A stretch of DNA of 64,000 nt from Xenorhabdus koppenhoeferi (GCF_900116635.1 NZ_FPBJ01000005.1:54460-118459); one strand, 5' to 3'. Positions 10,973-20,787 are shown, counted from the stretch's first letter. Translations and numbers: made by a program. Notes: generated from the letters alone by a model not told the origin.

Positions 10973-13633
10973 TTGCATATGCCAGTCGATATCTCCTTAG
11001 CGCAAGCACCCGTTCCTCCCCTTTCTCCTGTGGAATTTTCCCACAATGACCTTCAATACCCTGTCCTTAAACAGCATATTGATGAATTTCAGCTATGGCT
11101 GGAGCAAGCCTTCAAGGCAGGAATCACGCCGGATGCACTGATTTACGCTCGCAGTGATTATATTGATCAACTGTTGAAGCGCTTGTGGCAGGAACGGGAA
11201 TTTGACCAAATGGTCTCTCTTTCTCTGATTGCAGCCGGTGGCTATGGTCGCCGTGAATTACATCCTCTATCTGATATTGATCTATTGATCCTAAGTGAAT
11301 CTCCGCTCACTGAAGAACAATCAGTACAAATCGGAAAGTTCATCGCTCTGCTCTGGGATATTCGTCTGGAAGTAGGTCATAGTGTCAGGACACTCGAAGA
11401 GTGCCAGCAAAAAGGGCTTTCCGATCTCACTATCGCCACAAACCTTATTGAAGCACGCTTAATTTGTGGGGATCTGCCTTTATTTCTACGCTTGCAGAAA
11501 TATATTTTCAGTGATGATTTCTGGCCATCTGCCCAATTTTTCGCGGCTAAACTCGTTGAACAGCAAGAACGTCATCAACGTTATCACAGTACAAGCTACA
11601 ATCTGGAGCCTGATATCAAAAGCAGCCCCGGTGGATTACGCGACATTCACACTTTACTTTGGGTTGCTCACCGCCATTTTGGCGCGACATCCTTGGATGA
11701 GATGGTCGGTTTTGGCTTCCTGACTCGCGAAGAACGTAACGAATTAAACGAATGCCAAAATTTTCTCTGGCGCATCCGTTTTGCCCTTCATCTGGTCGTT
11801 ACCCGTTATGATAATCGGCTGCTGTTTGAAAGTCAGTTCAGTGTTGCCCGACTGCTCGGCTATGAAGGCGAGCGTAATCAACCCGTCGAACGGATGATGA
11901 AAGATTTCTATCGCATGACCCGTCGTATCAGTGAACTCAATAGCATGCTGTTGCAGCTATTTGATGAAGCGATTCTGGCATTGCAGCCTAATGAGAAACC
12001 TCGTCCCTTGAATACAGAGTTTCAATTACGGGGTAATCTCATCGATTTAATTGATGAAACGCTGTTTAGTCGTGATCCTACCTCAATATTGAAAATGTTT
12101 TATCACATGGCGGAACATCACGAAATTCAGGGGATCTACTCCAGAACATTGCGCCAGCTTCGCTATGCCCGTAGAAATCTGCGTAATCCTTTATGTGAAT
12201 TGCCCGAAGCACGAAAAGTTTTCATGGATATTCTGCGCCATCCCTGCGCAGTCAGGGGTGCGCTACTCCCAATGCACCACCATAGTGTATTAGGAGCGTA
12301 TATGCCGATGTGGAGCAATATCGTCGGCCAGATGCAATTTGATCTTTTTCATGCTTATACCGTTGACGAGCACACCATACGGGTACTACAAAAGCTGGAA
12401 AGTTTCGCTAATGAAAATAACCGCGTGATCCATCCTTTGTGTGTTGAGCTTTATCCCCGTCTCCCGCAACCGGAACTGCTGCGGTTGGCGGCGTTTTTCC
12501 ATGATATCGCCAAGGGGCGCAATGGTGATCATTCTGAGCTTGGTGCTAAAGATGCTTTCACGTTCGCAAAAGTACATGGCCTGACAAATCACGAAGCAGA
12601 ATTAATAGAATGGCTGGTTCGTGATCATTTATTAATGTCAGTCACCGCCCAGCGACGGGATATTCAAGACCCTGATGTTATTCAACAATTTGCTAGAATA
12701 GTCAAAAACCAAACCCGATTGAACTATTTAGTTTGTCTGACTGTTGCAGATATTTGCGCCACTAATGCTAAGCTATGGAACAGTTGGAAACAAAGCCTGA
12801 TACGCGAACTCTTTTTCGCCACAGAAACACAATTGCGCCAAGGTCTCCAAAATCCCCCTGACTTACGAGAACGTATTCGCAATAATCGCACACAATCACT
12901 GGCTCTATTGCGACAAGCCAATATTGACGAACAACAATTGCACAACATATGGAGCCGTTTCCATGCTGATTATTTCCTGCGTCATACGCCGGATCAATTG
13001 GCATGGCATGCCAGCCACTTAATCCACCATACTTCTTCAGAACCGATGGTGTTGATCAGCACCGCATTTTCCCACGGCGGCACAGAGATTTTTATTTGGT
13101 GCCAAGACCGGCCTTCATTGTTCGCCGCAGTTGTTGGAGAGTTGGACAGACGTAATTTAAGCGTCCACGATGCCCAAATCTTTACGAGTCGTGATGAAAT
13201 GGCAATGGATACATTTGTGGTACTGGAGCCTAACGGTCATCCACTGGCGCTTGATCGTCACGAATCCATCCGCCGTGCTTTACTGAAAGTGGTGAACGAT
13301 CCTCATCCCAAGGTGCCGAAGGCACGTAATCTACCAACTAAATTACGCCATTTTAATGTCCCGACCCAAGTCAGCTTTTTACCGACGAACAATATCCGCC
13401 GCACTTATATGGAATTGGTTGCATTGGATCAACCCGGATTACTGGCTCGGGTAGGCAATATTTTCACTGAATTGGGAATTTCCTTGCATGGAGCCAGAAT
13501 CACCACCATAGGGGAACGTGTTGAAGATTTTTTTGTACTGGCAGATAAAGATCAAAACGCATTACATAAAAAAATAAGGAATGAATTATCAGAAAGGTTG
13601 ACAGAAGCCCTCAACACACGGGATAAACTATAG
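10973..13633 (+). CDS. glnD: Bifunctional PII uridylyltransferase/uridylyl-removing enzyme GlnD
   Basis: Primary nitrogen sensor: uridylylates the PII proteins GlnB/GlnK when glutamine is low and removes UMP when it is high. The 886 residues show the domains in order: nucleotidyltransferase with [17 protein letters not shown] (about 95-112), the GlnD PII-uridylyltransferase domain, an HD domain with [14 protein letters not shown] (about 505-520) for the removal reaction, and two C-terminal ACT domains that bind glutamine, the second around [15 protein letters not shown]. It follows map and precedes dapD, the E. coli order. A second ATG lies two codons downstream of the chosen start. Confidence 0.96.
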   Translation: MHMPVDISLAQAPVPPLSPVEFSHNDLQYPVLKQHIDEFQLWLEQAFKAGITPDALIYARSDYIDQLLKRLWQEREFDQMVSLSLIAAGGYGRRELHPLSDIDLLILSESPLTEEQSVQIGKFIALLWDIRLEVGHSVRTLEECQQKGLSDLTIATNLIEARLICGDLPLFLRLQKYIFSDDFWPSAQFFAAKLVEQQERHQRYHSTSYNLEPDIKSSPGGLRDIHTLLWVAHRHFGATSLDEMVGFGFLTREERNELNECQNFLWRIRFALHLVVTRYDNRLLFESQFSVARLLGYEGERNQPVERMMKDFYRMTRRISELNSMLLQLFDEAILALQPNEKPRPLNTEFQLRGNLIDLIDETLFSRDPTSILKMFYHMAEHHEIQGIYSRTLRQLRYARRNLRNPLCELPEARKVFMDILRHPCAVRGALLPMHHHSVLGAYMPMWSNIVGQMQFDLFHAYTVDEHTIRVLQKLESFANENNRVIHPLCVELYPRLPQPELLRLAAFFHDIAKGRNGDHSELGAKDAFTFAKVHGLTNHEAELIEWLVRDHLLMSVTAQRRDIQDPDVIQQFARIVKNQTRLNYLVCLTVADICATNAKLWNSWKQSLIRELFFATETQLRQGLQNPPDLRERIRNNRTQSLALLRQANIDEQQLHNIWSRFHADYFLRHTPDQLAWHASHLIHHTSSEPMVLISTAFSHGGTEIFIWCQDRPSLFAAVVGELDRRNLSVHDAQIFTSRDEMAMDTFVVLEPNGHPLALDRHESIRRALLKVVNDPHPKVPKARNLPTKLRHFNVPTQVSFLPTNNIRRTYMELVALDQPGLLARVGNIFTELGISLHGARITTIGERVEDFFVLADKDQNALHKKIRNELSERLTEALNTRDKL

Positions 13634-13673
13634 CAATACTCTTGACTTAACAGAAATTAGGAACCGTGTACTT

Positions 13674-14498
13674 ATGCAGCAATTACAAGCTACAATCGAA
13701 AATGCGTTTGAAAACCGTGCAAACATTACACCATCCACCGTTGACGTAGCCGCCCGCGAAGCCATTAATCAAGTCATCCAAATGCTGGACAGCGGCAAAC
13801 TTCGCGTCGCTGAAAAGATTGATGGGGAATGGGTAACGCATCAATGGCTGAAAAAGGCTGTATTGCTTTCCTTCCGCATTAATGACAATCAAGTTATGGA
13901 AGGCGCTGAAAGCCGCTATTTCGACAAAGTACCCATGAAATTTGCTGATTATGATCAGGCTCGTTTCGAGAAAGAAGGGTTCCGTGTAGTGCCGCCAGCG
14001 GCAGTGCGCCAAGGCGCTTTTATCGCCCGTAACACCGTGCTGATGCCATCTTACGTCAACTTAGGGGCTTATGTGGATGAAGGTTCAATGGTAGATACTT
14101 GGGCTACTGTGGGTTCCTGTGCACAAATCGGTAAAAATGTTCACTTATCTGGCGGCGTTGGTATTGGAGGTGTTCTGGAACCCTTGCAGGCTAACCCAAC
14201 CATTATTGAAGACAATTGTTTTATCGGCGCCCGTTCTGAGATCGTAGAAGGCGTCATCGTGGAAGAAGGCTCCGTGATCTCAATGGGTGTTTATATTGGT
14301 CAAAGCACCAAAATCTATGATCGTGAAACCGGTGAAATTCATTATGGCCGTGTGCCAGCAGGTTCAGTTGTCGTATCCGGTAACCTTCCGTCGAAAGATG
14401 GCAGCTACAGCCTGTACTGTGCAGTTATCGTGAAAAAAGTAGATGCCAAGACCCGTGGCAAAGTTGGTATTAACGAACTGCTGAGAAATATTGATTAA
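13674..14498 (+). CDS. dapD: Tetrahydrodipicolinate N-succinyltransferase DapD
   Basis: Succinyl-CoA-dependent enzyme of the lysine/diaminopimelate pathway, feeding peptidoglycan and lysine synthesis. The 274 residues equal the family length; the C-terminal half shows the hexapeptide-repeat pattern of a left-handed beta-helix (for instance [20 protein letters not shown], then [15 protein letters not shown]). The gene is followed at once by a strong terminator. Confidence 0.97.
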   Translation: MQQLQATIENAFENRANITPSTVDVAAREAINQVIQMLDSGKLRVAEKIDGEWVTHQWLKKAVLLSFRINDNQVMEGAESRYFDKVPMKFADYDQARFEKEGFRVVPPAAVRQGAFIARNTVLMPSYVNLGAYVDEGSMVDTWATVGSCAQIGKNVHLSGGVGIGGVLEPLQANPTIIEDNCFIGARSEIVEGVIVEEGSVISMGVYIGQSTKIYDRETGEIHYGRVPAGSVVVSGNLPSKDGSYSLYCAVIVKKVDAKTRGKVGINELLRNID

Positions 14499-14516
14499 AT
14501 TTTTAGAAAATAGCGA

Positions 14517-14550
14517 AAGCCCCTTACACGATATCTAGGGGCTTTTCTTT
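14517..14550 (+). terminator. Intrinsic terminator after dapD
   Basis: Stem AGCCCCT/AGGGGCT with the 3' arm running into TTTTCTTT, 20 nt after the dapD stop. Confidence 0.85.
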
Positions 14551-14575
14551 AAGCTACCGAAAAAACAACAAAAGA

Positions 14576-14977
14576 TTAGGCGGCTTCCTTACCTTTTGAA
14601 CAGGCTTTCATAATTCTATCTGTAATATTCTGCTCAATCTTTATTTCAAAGTCGGTAAACAAAGCGATTGGTTTGACATTTTTTCCATTTTTTTCCAGCC
14701 GAACAAAACCATGCCGATTAAGTGTTTTTAACGTAGTGGACAAATTGCTGGGTTTCCTTCCGGAAAGCCCGGAAAGTTCAGCTATCGTTTCTGGCTTCTG
14801 CTCATCCATCATACGAAGTAAAGCAATATTGTTTTCACTCAACACTTGTGCGAGTGCGATCATGGATGTAAACCACACTTTAGGCTCATCTGGCTGCGGT
14901 TTATATTCACTCTTAGCGATTGCCAATATACGTTTGCGAATAAGTTCTTCATTCATTACGCCGATGAGTGCTTTCAT
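14576..14977 (-). CDS. Winged-helix antitoxin/regulator of a TumE-TumA type pair
   Basis: A 133-residue protein whose middle carries a winged helix-turn-helix: ETIAELSGLSGRKPSNLST followed by a recognition helix and the wing GFVRLEKNGKNVKPI. This matches the HVO_A0114-like MarR-type regulators that serve as antitoxins (TumA) of TumE toxins. It starts 4 nt after the stop of the upstream gene, so the two are translationally linked, toxin first. It probably binds its own promoter in complex with the partner. The pair sits between dapD and yaeH, which adjoin in E. coli, so it looks inserted. Family assignment is by motif recall; start could be the Met eight codons further in. Confidence 0.6.
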   Translation of the reverse strand: MKALIGVMNEELIRKRILAIAKSEYKPQPDEPKVWFTSMIALAQVLSENNIALLRMMDEQKPETIAELSGLSGRKPSNLSTTLKTLNRHGFVRLEKNGKNVKPIALFTDFEIKIEQNITDRIMKACSKGKEAA

Positions 14978-14981
14978 TTTG

Positions 14982-15347
14982 CTAACCTCTAGATTCTCTC
15001 TCAGCTATAACCTCATCAATTTTAGCAAAAAAATCCTCAATTAATTGATAAGGTGACGTAAATTCGTATGGTACTCCTTTATCATACGAGTTTCTGTGCA
15101 TGTGATCGTATACTATACGTCCCTTATATTTCCCTTTCTTAGGTATGGAAATAGCATGCGCATTATCCATACCAAATACTCTAGTGTTATGTTTATCATG
15201 TAAGGTCAGGCTATACCTGATTCCATGAGGTATCATCTTTGTTTTGACTACTGTCCACGCCTTTATTTCCCACCAGTAACCATCATCCCTATTAACTCGT
15301 TGGCAATGAAGATCTAGTAAGACTTCTAGTCCATGTTCATAATCCAC
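14982..15347 (-). CDS. TumE-family (DUF6516-like) putative toxin
   Basis: A 121-residue protein with the pattern of the TumE toxin family: a Trp-rich N-terminal strand region (DGYWWEIKAW), HGIRYSLTLHD, RVFGMDNAH, YDHMHRN and a C-terminal PYEF...LIEDFF helix. TumE proteins are predicted toxins paired with a winged-helix antitoxin, which is exactly the gene 4 nt downstream. Toxin activity is inferred from family and operon layout only. The first gene of the pair lies about 190 bp from divergent yaeH, leaving room for its own promoter. Confidence 0.6.
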   Translation of the reverse strand: MDYEHGLEVLLDLHCQRVNRDDGYWWEIKAWTVVKTKMIPHGIRYSLTLHDKHNTRVFGMDNAHAISIPKKGKYKGRIVYDHMHRNSYDKGVPYEFTSPYQLIEDFFAKIDEVIAERESRG

Positions 15348-15540
15348 GACTAAAACCTCATTATTGTTATGAGCTAATCATAAGTATATTGATGGGGGAT
15401 TTCAAGCAATGTCATTATTCTATTTTTATGAGGCTCCTCTCACTCACCATTAACCAATTGACTTTTGGCAACGCCAAAATGGATAATAGATCCACTATTT
15501 TTTGCCTTTCCATTTCATTTAGGTGACTAGGTGACGCGCT

Positions 15541-15927
15541 ATGTACGATAACTTGAAAAGTTTGGGGATCACACATCCTGAAGATATTGATCGCTATAGC
15601 CTCCGCCAGGAAGCGAATAACGACATTCTGAAGATTTATTTCCGCAAGGACAAAGGCGAATTCTTCGCCAAAAGCGTTAAGTTTAAGTATCCACGTCAGT
15701 TAAAAACTATCTCTGATGATAACTCAAGGCAAGGTTACAAAGAAGTCAAAGAGATAAACCCCAATCTGCGTTATGTAATTGAGGAGCTGGATCAGATTTG
15801 CAAACACGACCAGATCGAAATGGATCTAAAACACAAGATCCTTGACGATTTACGTCATCTTGAACATGTTGTTGCCAATAAGATTGCGGAAATCGAAACG
15901 GATCTAGAAAAACTGACCCGCAAGTAA
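15541..15927 (+). CDS. yaeH: UPF0325 family protein YaeH
   Basis: A 128-residue cytosolic protein nearly identical in layout to E. coli YaeH: start [20 protein letters not shown], then [13 protein letters not shown], and a C-terminal helical stretch ending [12 protein letters not shown]. The family's function is not known. In E. coli it follows dapD directly; here the toxin-antitoxin pair lies between them. Confidence 0.93.
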   Translation: MYDNLKSLGITHPEDIDRYSLRQEANNDILKIYFRKDKGEFFAKSVKFKYPRQLKTISDDNSRQGYKEVKEINPNLRYVIEELDQICKHDQIEMDLKHKILDDLRHLEHVVANKIAEIETDLEKLTRK

Positions 15928-16009
15928 TCAGTTAGCTACACCATTACACCGCTTATCTTCCTAACGTTACATTAAAGTAAAGGCCTAAGCGGTGTAACGG
16001 GAAACTTTC

Positions 16010-16456
16010 CTACAGCAAAGCCCCCCAGTGCTCAATCCAGTCTTGGGAAAAGGCTTCGGGTTCAACTACTTCAATGGCATCAATCAACAGTATATCCCCG
16101 ATTCGTTTGGCTCCCTGTTCTTGTAACAGTTCATCAAATGCACGGCCACCACCGCAAAATGTGTCGTAACTACGATCGCCCAACACAATCATGCCGTAGC
16201 GCAAGTCAGACTGATGCCCCAACTTATCATTCAGTTCTGCGTAGAGTGGTCGGATATTATCGGGCAGCTTACCCTGTCCTGTCGTCGAAGTGATCACTAA
16301 CACAACCTGTTGCCGGTATTCTTGCCATTGCGCTAAAGTTGCATCTTCAAAGACTTTAACTTCATGCCCTTGCCGTCCAAGGATCTGCTGCGCCTCTTCT
16401 GCAACTGCCAGCGCATTGCCATAAACTGTACCAACGAAAACACCAATCTTTGCCAT
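16010..16456 (-). CDS. yqcA: Short flavodoxin YqcA
   Basis: FMN-binding flavodoxin-like protein of 148 residues. The phosphate loop [15 protein letters not shown] is at residues 7-21 and later flavin-contacting loops ([11 protein letters not shown] and [12 protein letters not shown]) are in place. The precise electron partner is not known. It follows truC and yqcC in the same direction, the E. coli yqcC-truC-yqcA order. Confidence 0.93.
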   Translation of the reverse strand: MAKIGVFVGTVYGNALAVAEEAQQILGRQGHEVKVFEDATLAQWQEYRQQVVLVITSTTGQGKLPDNIRPLYAELNDKLGHQSDLRYGMIVLGDRSYDTFCGGGRAFDELLQEQGAKRIGDILLIDAIEVVEPEAFSQDWIEHWGALL

Positions 16457-16491
16457 AGATATTGATCTCTTTAATCAGTTTGATACTTCGT

Positions 16492-17244
16492 TCATTCATG
16501 AGCGGTTAGACATTCCAGATCAGGCACAATACACCGCCACCCAAATTGTTCAAGCAAATGCTGCCAGGATGCGTCCCACCGAGCAGTCAGAAGAAGTTTT
16601 TCTCCTGTTACAGGATGCTTGAGTTGAAGATGGCTGGCATGCAACATTAACCTACCAGTCTGGTAATATTTAACAACTCCTCGGTTTTGTCGCAAATCGC
16701 CATGCGTGGTATCCCCAATGATAGGATGCCGGATATGTGCCATATGCCGCCGCAGTTGATGCTTACGACCCGTTTTTGGCATCAGTTCCAACAGGCTGAA
16801 ACGTGATGTCGGGTACCGCCCTATTTCAACCGGACACTCAACAGTTGCCAATGAACGATAATGTGTAATTGCTGATTGTGCCTCTCGGTCAGTATCAGCA
16901 AACTTATCTGCGATTTTGTCCAACTGTTCCATAAGGGCATAGTCGATAATATCATCACCTTCAACATAACCCCGCACAACCGCATGATACGTTTTTTGTA
17001 TATCGTGGAATTCAAATTGTTGTGAAAGCGTCCTCGCTACTTCACTTGAAAGAGCCATCAATAAAACGCCTGATGTCGGCCTGTCCAGACGATGGACAGG
17101 GAAAACATGCTGTCCAATTTGATCACGCAGTGTCTGCATCACAAAAACGGTTTCGTGGCGCGCCAACCAGCTACGATGAACCAGCCATCCAGCAGGTTTA
17201 TTGACTGCGACAATATGCTCATCCTGATAAATAATATCCAGCAT
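16492..17244 (-). CDS. truC: tRNA pseudouridine(65) synthase TruC
   Basis: Converts U65 of tRNAs for Ile and Asp to pseudouridine. The catalytic motif HRLDRPTSGVLLM carries the nucleophilic Asp. The frame is open to 17262, but the homologous start is MLDIIYQDEHIVAVNKPAG at 17244; this ATG begins one base after the TGA of yqcC (TGATATG), a typical translational-coupling arrangement and the reason for choosing it. The product is 250 residues. Conserved GRKHQLRRHMAHIRHPIIGD supports the family. Confidence 0.95.
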   Translation of the reverse strand: MLDIIYQDEHIVAVNKPAGWLVHRSWLARHETVFVMQTLRDQIGQHVFPVHRLDRPTSGVLLMALSSEVARTLSQQFEFHDIQKTYHAVVRGYVEGDDIIDYALMEQLDKIADKFADTDREAQSAITHYRSLATVECPVEIGRYPTSRFSLLELMPKTGRKHQLRRHMAHIRHPIIGDTTHGDLRQNRGVVKYYQTGRLMLHASHLQLKHPVTGEKLLLTARWDASWQHLLEQFGWRCIVPDLECLTAHE

Positions 17245-17245
17245 A

Positions 17246-17572
17246 TCAAGCACCGTGCGCAAATAGAGTATCCAATTCCCTTAAATTCTCCAGCAAAGGT
17301 AGATAATGCTCTGCTTCTTCTTTATAAATTTCTTCAAAATACGGGGCGATAGCAAATGCAGTCGGTAAATTAGCCTTTTGTTCTATTAAAGCCCGTATTT
17401 TTGGGATTAATACCCATTGAAGCCATTCATCCGCTGACATAGTATCAATAGAAAAAGGCTCGGTACTTTCAAAGGCTTCTGGTTTAGGTGGATAATTTTG
17501 CCATATACCTACCATTTTCATGGTGGCTTCAATTAACTGTAATTTAAGTAAAATTTTTTTCTCGATACTCAT
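17246..17572 (-). CDS. yqcC: YqcC family protein
   Basis: A 108-residue protein of the YqcC-like (DUF446) family of unknown function, which forms a small helical bundle. Conserved FSIDTMSADEWLQWVLIPK and PTAFAIAPYFEE match E. coli YqcC. It is upstream of truC and its stop is fused to the truC start. The csrB RNA lies upstream in the same direction, as in E. coli. Confidence 0.92.
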   Translation of the reverse strand: MSIEKKILLKLQLIEATMKMVGIWQNYPPKPEAFESTEPFSIDTMSADEWLQWVLIPKIRALIEQKANLPTAFAIAPYFEEIYKEEAEHYLPLLENLRELDTLFAHGA

Positions 17573-17736
17573 GATGTTTCGTCTGATGCCTGTCTATTGT
17601 TCAGATGGCAGAAACTGCCACTATTTCATTGGAGCATAAGAGTATCATTGATGTGATTTCAGCGGAAAACTTGCGATGAGATAAGATAAAATATACCCAA
17701 TATATTTTGAGTTTCGGCTTGAAATCCTCTGGGCAT

Positions 17737-17968
17737 AAAAAGAGGAGAGATAAAATATCCCTCCTCTTAGCGGTTTTCATAGCAATCCTGCTAAATGGGT
17801 GCATCCTGCTCGTTCCCTGACAAAAAACGTCCCTGCCTGTTATCCTTATACTTAATCATTATACTGATAGATTCTGGCGCTCCTGCCTGTACCTGACCAT
17901 CCTTGAACCATCTTCCCGATGGAATTATTCCCTGGTTATTGTTTTGCCGTGATTCCTTTCGGAACAGT
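17737..17968 (-). ncRNA. csrB: CsrB regulatory RNA (CsrA-sequestering)
   Basis: CsrB binds and titrates the RNA-binding protein CsrA. The interval between yqcC and syd is where csrB lies in E. coli. On the minus strand the roughly 230-nt segment holds 12 GGA trinucleotides, several in the CsrA-site context CAGGA/CAGGGA (for example GAGCAGGATGC, TTAGCAGGATTGC, TCAAGGATGG, CAGGCAGGGACG), and ends in the terminator stem AGAGGAG/CTCCTCT followed by TTTTT (17767-17737). E. coli CsrB has more sites and is longer. The 5' end is estimated from a weak -10 (TTAGAT, 17980-17975). A UvrY-type operator lies about 175 bp upstream. Confidence 0.8.
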
Positions 17969-18116
17969 GAAATGATCTAATATTCAAGCTGCTGAAACAA
18001 GTCACTGAATTAGCGTAATAAATTGCATGACAAAAGGATGGTACAACCATAAACTTCATGTCATTGATATATCATAAAAATAATATTCACCAGTAATATT
18101 CACTTCATAATTAAGA

Positions 18117-18152
18117 GAGATATCTCACACGGTATGTGAGATATCTCTTACA
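18117..18152 (-). terminator. Long palindrome downstream of syd
   Basis: AGAGATATCTCACA and TGTGAGATATCTCT form a 14-bp perfect stem with a 5-nt centre, about 25 bp after the syd stop. On the minus strand it could act as the syd terminator. One arm is also the UvrY-type site, and the other arm is a partial second copy in inverse orientation. Confidence 0.55.
18135..18152 (-). promoter_or_regulatory. UvrY/GacA-type upstream activating site for csrB
   Basis: TGTGAG-N6-CTTACA, an 18-bp site matching the known GacA/UvrY operator (TGTAAG-N6-CTTACA) and differing by one base from the operator reported for E. coli csrB. Its centre is roughly 175-190 bp upstream of the inferred csrB start, a spacing like that in E. 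coli. BarA-UvrY is the known activator of csrB. Confidence 0.7.
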
Positions 18153-18175
18153 AAAAATCAAACCAATATCTGCAA

Positions 18176-18727
18176 CTAACTTACTATGGCAGGCTTGATA
18201 ATAGAAAGGAAAGTGGCTAGATCCGGGGATAATGTCGTTCGCTCATGGCTGCCAAATTGCTCAAGTATCACTTGTCCTGTCAAATTACAGACAGAAATCA
18301 GCCCCATTTCAGAATCTGTCGTTCCAATAAATAGAGTAGGGGAGAGCTTTAACCGCTTCTGAGTGACCAAATGACCAATAAGATTTTCCTGCAACCGGAT
18401 AAAATCATCTTCACTCCATACCTGAATCAGACTCAGGTTTTGCCCTTCAAAGCTGGCTGCCATATCCCCGGCAAACTGCGTTACATAGTAATCGTGGATA
18501 GAACCCTGTAAACAGATATCCAGCGCTGTTTCAACCTTACTCAGCTTTCCTTGAATAGAAAACGGCTGAGGAAGCCAGTACACCACTTCATCTCCTGTGC
18601 GATCAATACACGGAGAAGGGATACCATACAGATCGCTACTGGCTGGTGGAAACCCTGTATTTTCTTGCCACAATTCAATATATCGCTGGGTAAAGTCAGA
18701 AAGTGCTTTTGTCACATAAAAGGTCAT
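18176..18727 (-). CDS. syd: SecY-interacting protein Syd
   Basis: Cytosolic protein that binds the SecYEG translocon and is proposed to proofread or dissociate aberrant complexes. The 183 residues match E. coli Syd (181 aa): YGIPSPCI near residue 30, TQFAGDM, WSEDDFIRLQENLIGHLVTQKRLK and SVCNLTGQV. The gene is divergent from the oxidase gene to the right; in E. coli it is divergent from queF. Confidence 0.95.
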   Translation of the reverse strand: MTFYVTKALSDFTQRYIELWQENTGFPPASSDLYGIPSPCIDRTGDEVVYWLPQPFSIQGKLSKVETALDICLQGSIHDYYVTQFAGDMAASFEGQNLSLIQVWSEDDFIRLQENLIGHLVTQKRLKLSPTLFIGTTDSEMGLISVCNLTGQVILEQFGSHERTTLSPDLATFLSIIKPAIVS

Positions 18728-18804
18728 AGAGTTATATCATCCATTATTTTCAGGTATGCAATGTTATCCCACTTATTTCTATACGTTCTTGACAAAATAA
18801 GGTC

Positions 18805-18931
18805 TATACACAATGGATTTCAAGTTGCATCGCGACGGTAAGAGAGCAAATCCCCGGGAGCATAGATAATTATGTGACCGGGGTGAGCGAGCGCAGCCAA
18901 CAAAGAGGCAGTTTGAAAGACGAAGTGTATA
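18805..18931 (+). repeat. Complete ERIC (IRU) repeat
   Basis: A 127-bp element starting TATACACAATGG and ending GACGAAGTGTATA, with the core AATCCCCGGGAGCATAG and GTGACCGGGGTGAGCGAGCG. It lies between syd and the cholesterol-oxidase-like gene and is nearly identical, in reverse orientation, to the copy at 6093-6220. Confidence 0.85.
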
Positions 18932-19079
18932 TACTCAATGCATTGATAAGCATCTTAATATAACATTCCCTTTCGATGAAAGTACCGATGATCTTGTTAT
19001 GCATTAGACATGATAGGTTTATTTTTAAATTCATATTAAAAAAACAATCTACAAATAAAATATAAAGGGAATAAAAATA

Positions 19080-20771
19080 ATGATCTCATCAAATTCAATC
19101 GAACAAGAAAATAATGATTCACAACAGAATTTCATGGCTGAACCAGAATACCCCCTACTTAATTTCCCTTCAAATATAAAATACGGAAATAGATCATTTA
19201 GAAATTGGTCAGGAGAAATTCGGGCTTATAATATTCCATGTTGCATACCACGTAGCACAGAAGACGTTATTTCAATCGCCAATTGGGCATGGAAAGAAAA
19301 TTATAAGCTCAGACCAATCGGTCAATCCCATAATTGGTCACCACTGATAATGGGAATAGGGAAAAATCCGACAGCCCGCATTATGTTGATGGATCTTTCT
19401 CAATTCTTTACTCATGTTAATATCGAGCATCATCCCCAGTTTTCCATCGTCACAGCACAAACGGCTATATTAATGGAAACGCTGCTGACACAAATGGAAG
19501 AGCAGGATCTTGGCTTTACTGCAACCCCGGCTCCCGGTGATTTAACCCTTGGGGCGGTTCTCGCAATAAACGGACATGGTAGTGCCATTAAAGCTTTCGG
19601 AGAAGAGCCGCTTACCGGGCATACATACGGTTCTCTGAGTAACACAATATTGTCTTTATCTGCTGTCGTTTGGGATACAGAAAGTCAGCAATATACCATC
19701 AAACGTTTTGAACGAAATCATCCAGATTGTGCTCCTTTATTGACCCATATCGGCAGTGCCCTCATTCTGGAAGTTCAGTTTCAGGCTGGTAAAAATCAAC
19801 GTTTACGCTGCCAAAGCTTCACTGATATCCCTGCGGCAGAGTTATTTGCTTTCTCAGGAAATACAAAAGAAAATCGAACTTTCAGCCAGTTCTTAGATAA
19901 AAGCGGTCGAGCTGAAATAATTTTGTTCCCCTTTACAGATAAACCATGGCTAAAAGTCTGGAGTGTGTCACCAAACAAACCCGTATCGAGCACTGAAGTT
20001 AAAACCCCCTATAACTATCCATTTTCCGATAATATTTCATTATTCATATCCGATATTACAGAAAATATACTTATCCATACCCCCGCATTAACGCCCCTTA
20101 TAGGTGAAATGCAATATCAGCTTGTAAAGGGTGCCTTACAAGGCCGTGAAAAAGATATCTGGGGCTGGAGTAAAAACCTGCTGTTATATGTGAAACCGAC
20201 AACATTGCGCGTTACAGCAAATGGTTATGCCATCTTAACACGCCGAGCCGATATTCAACGTGTGCTGAACGTATTCTATACCCAGTGGCAAACTATGATG
20301 AAGGAATTCACCGTGACAGGAAAATATCCTGTCAACGGTCCTCTCGAAGTCAGAGTCACTGGATTAGATGATCCTGCTGATGTAGTACATGAAAAAGCCG
20401 TTGTTCCCAGCTTATCTGCCATCCGTCCACGTTCGGATCATCCTGAGTGGGATGTTGCAATTTGGCTGGATATACTAACCTTTCCTAAAACACCCCATGC
20501 CATTGAATTTATGCGTAAATTCGAGATATGGTTATTTCAGGAATTTAATGGCACTTATGCTTCAGCTCGTGTCGAATGGAGTAAAGGTTGGGCATATAGT
20601 GAAAATGCCGCATGGGAAGATGAGGAAGTGCTGACTAAAATAATTCCCGTCTCATTTACTGATGGCTTACCTACAGATAACAACTGGAATTTAGCCGTTT
20701 CCGCATTACAGAAACACGATCCGCATAATATATTTAGATCCCCGTTATTGGATAAATTACTTTCTGACTAA
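19080..20771 (+). CDS. FAD-dependent oxidoreductase, cholesterol-oxidase (type II)-like
   Basis: A 563-residue flavoprotein of the vanillyl-alcohol-oxidase fold. Residues about 50-230 form the FAD-binding domain: RSTEDVISIANWA, RPIGQSHNW with His84 in the position that carries covalent FAD in this group, GDLTLGAVLAINGHGSA. From about residue 270 on the sequence resembles the cholesterol oxidase substrate-binding domain (WSKNLLLYVKPTTLRVTANG, VEWSKGWAYSENAAWED). The C-terminal DPHNIFRSPLLD keeps the Asn of the active site. No convincing signal peptide. Start has AGGGA 10 nt before. It sits between syd and queF, neighbours in E. coli, and is AT-rich, so is probably acquired. Substrate (a sterol or other bulky alcohol) is inferred only. 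Confidence 0.7.
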   Translation: MISSNSIEQENNDSQQNFMAEPEYPLLNFPSNIKYGNRSFRNWSGEIRAYNIPCCIPRSTEDVISIANWAWKENYKLRPIGQSHNWSPLIMGIGKNPTARIMLMDLSQFFTHVNIEHHPQFSIVTAQTAILMETLLTQMEEQDLGFTATPAPGDLTLGAVLAINGHGSAIKAFGEEPLTGHTYGSLSNTILSLSAVVWDTESQQYTIKRFERNHPDCAPLLTHIGSALILEVQFQAGKNQRLRCQSFTDIPAAELFAFSGNTKENRTFSQFLDKSGRAEIILFPFTDKPWLKVWSVSPNKPVSSTEVKTPYNYPFSDNISLFISDITENILIHTPALTPLIGEMQYQLVKGALQGREKDIWGWSKNLLLYVKPTTLRVTANGYAILTRRADIQRVLNVFYTQWQTMMKEFTVTGKYPVNGPLEVRVTGLDDPADVVHEKAVVPSLSAIRPRSDHPEWDVAIWLDILTFPKTPHAIEFMRKFEIWLFQEFNGTYASARVEWSKGWAYSENAAWEDEEVLTKIIPVSFTDGLPTDNNWNLAVSALQKHDPHNIFRSPLLDKLLSD

Positions 20772-20787
20772 TCGTAGTCTAATAAAT

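Noticed and set aside
17601..17804. 67-residue minus-strand ORF upstream of yqcC
   Set aside because: Lies within the csrB RNA and its terminator.
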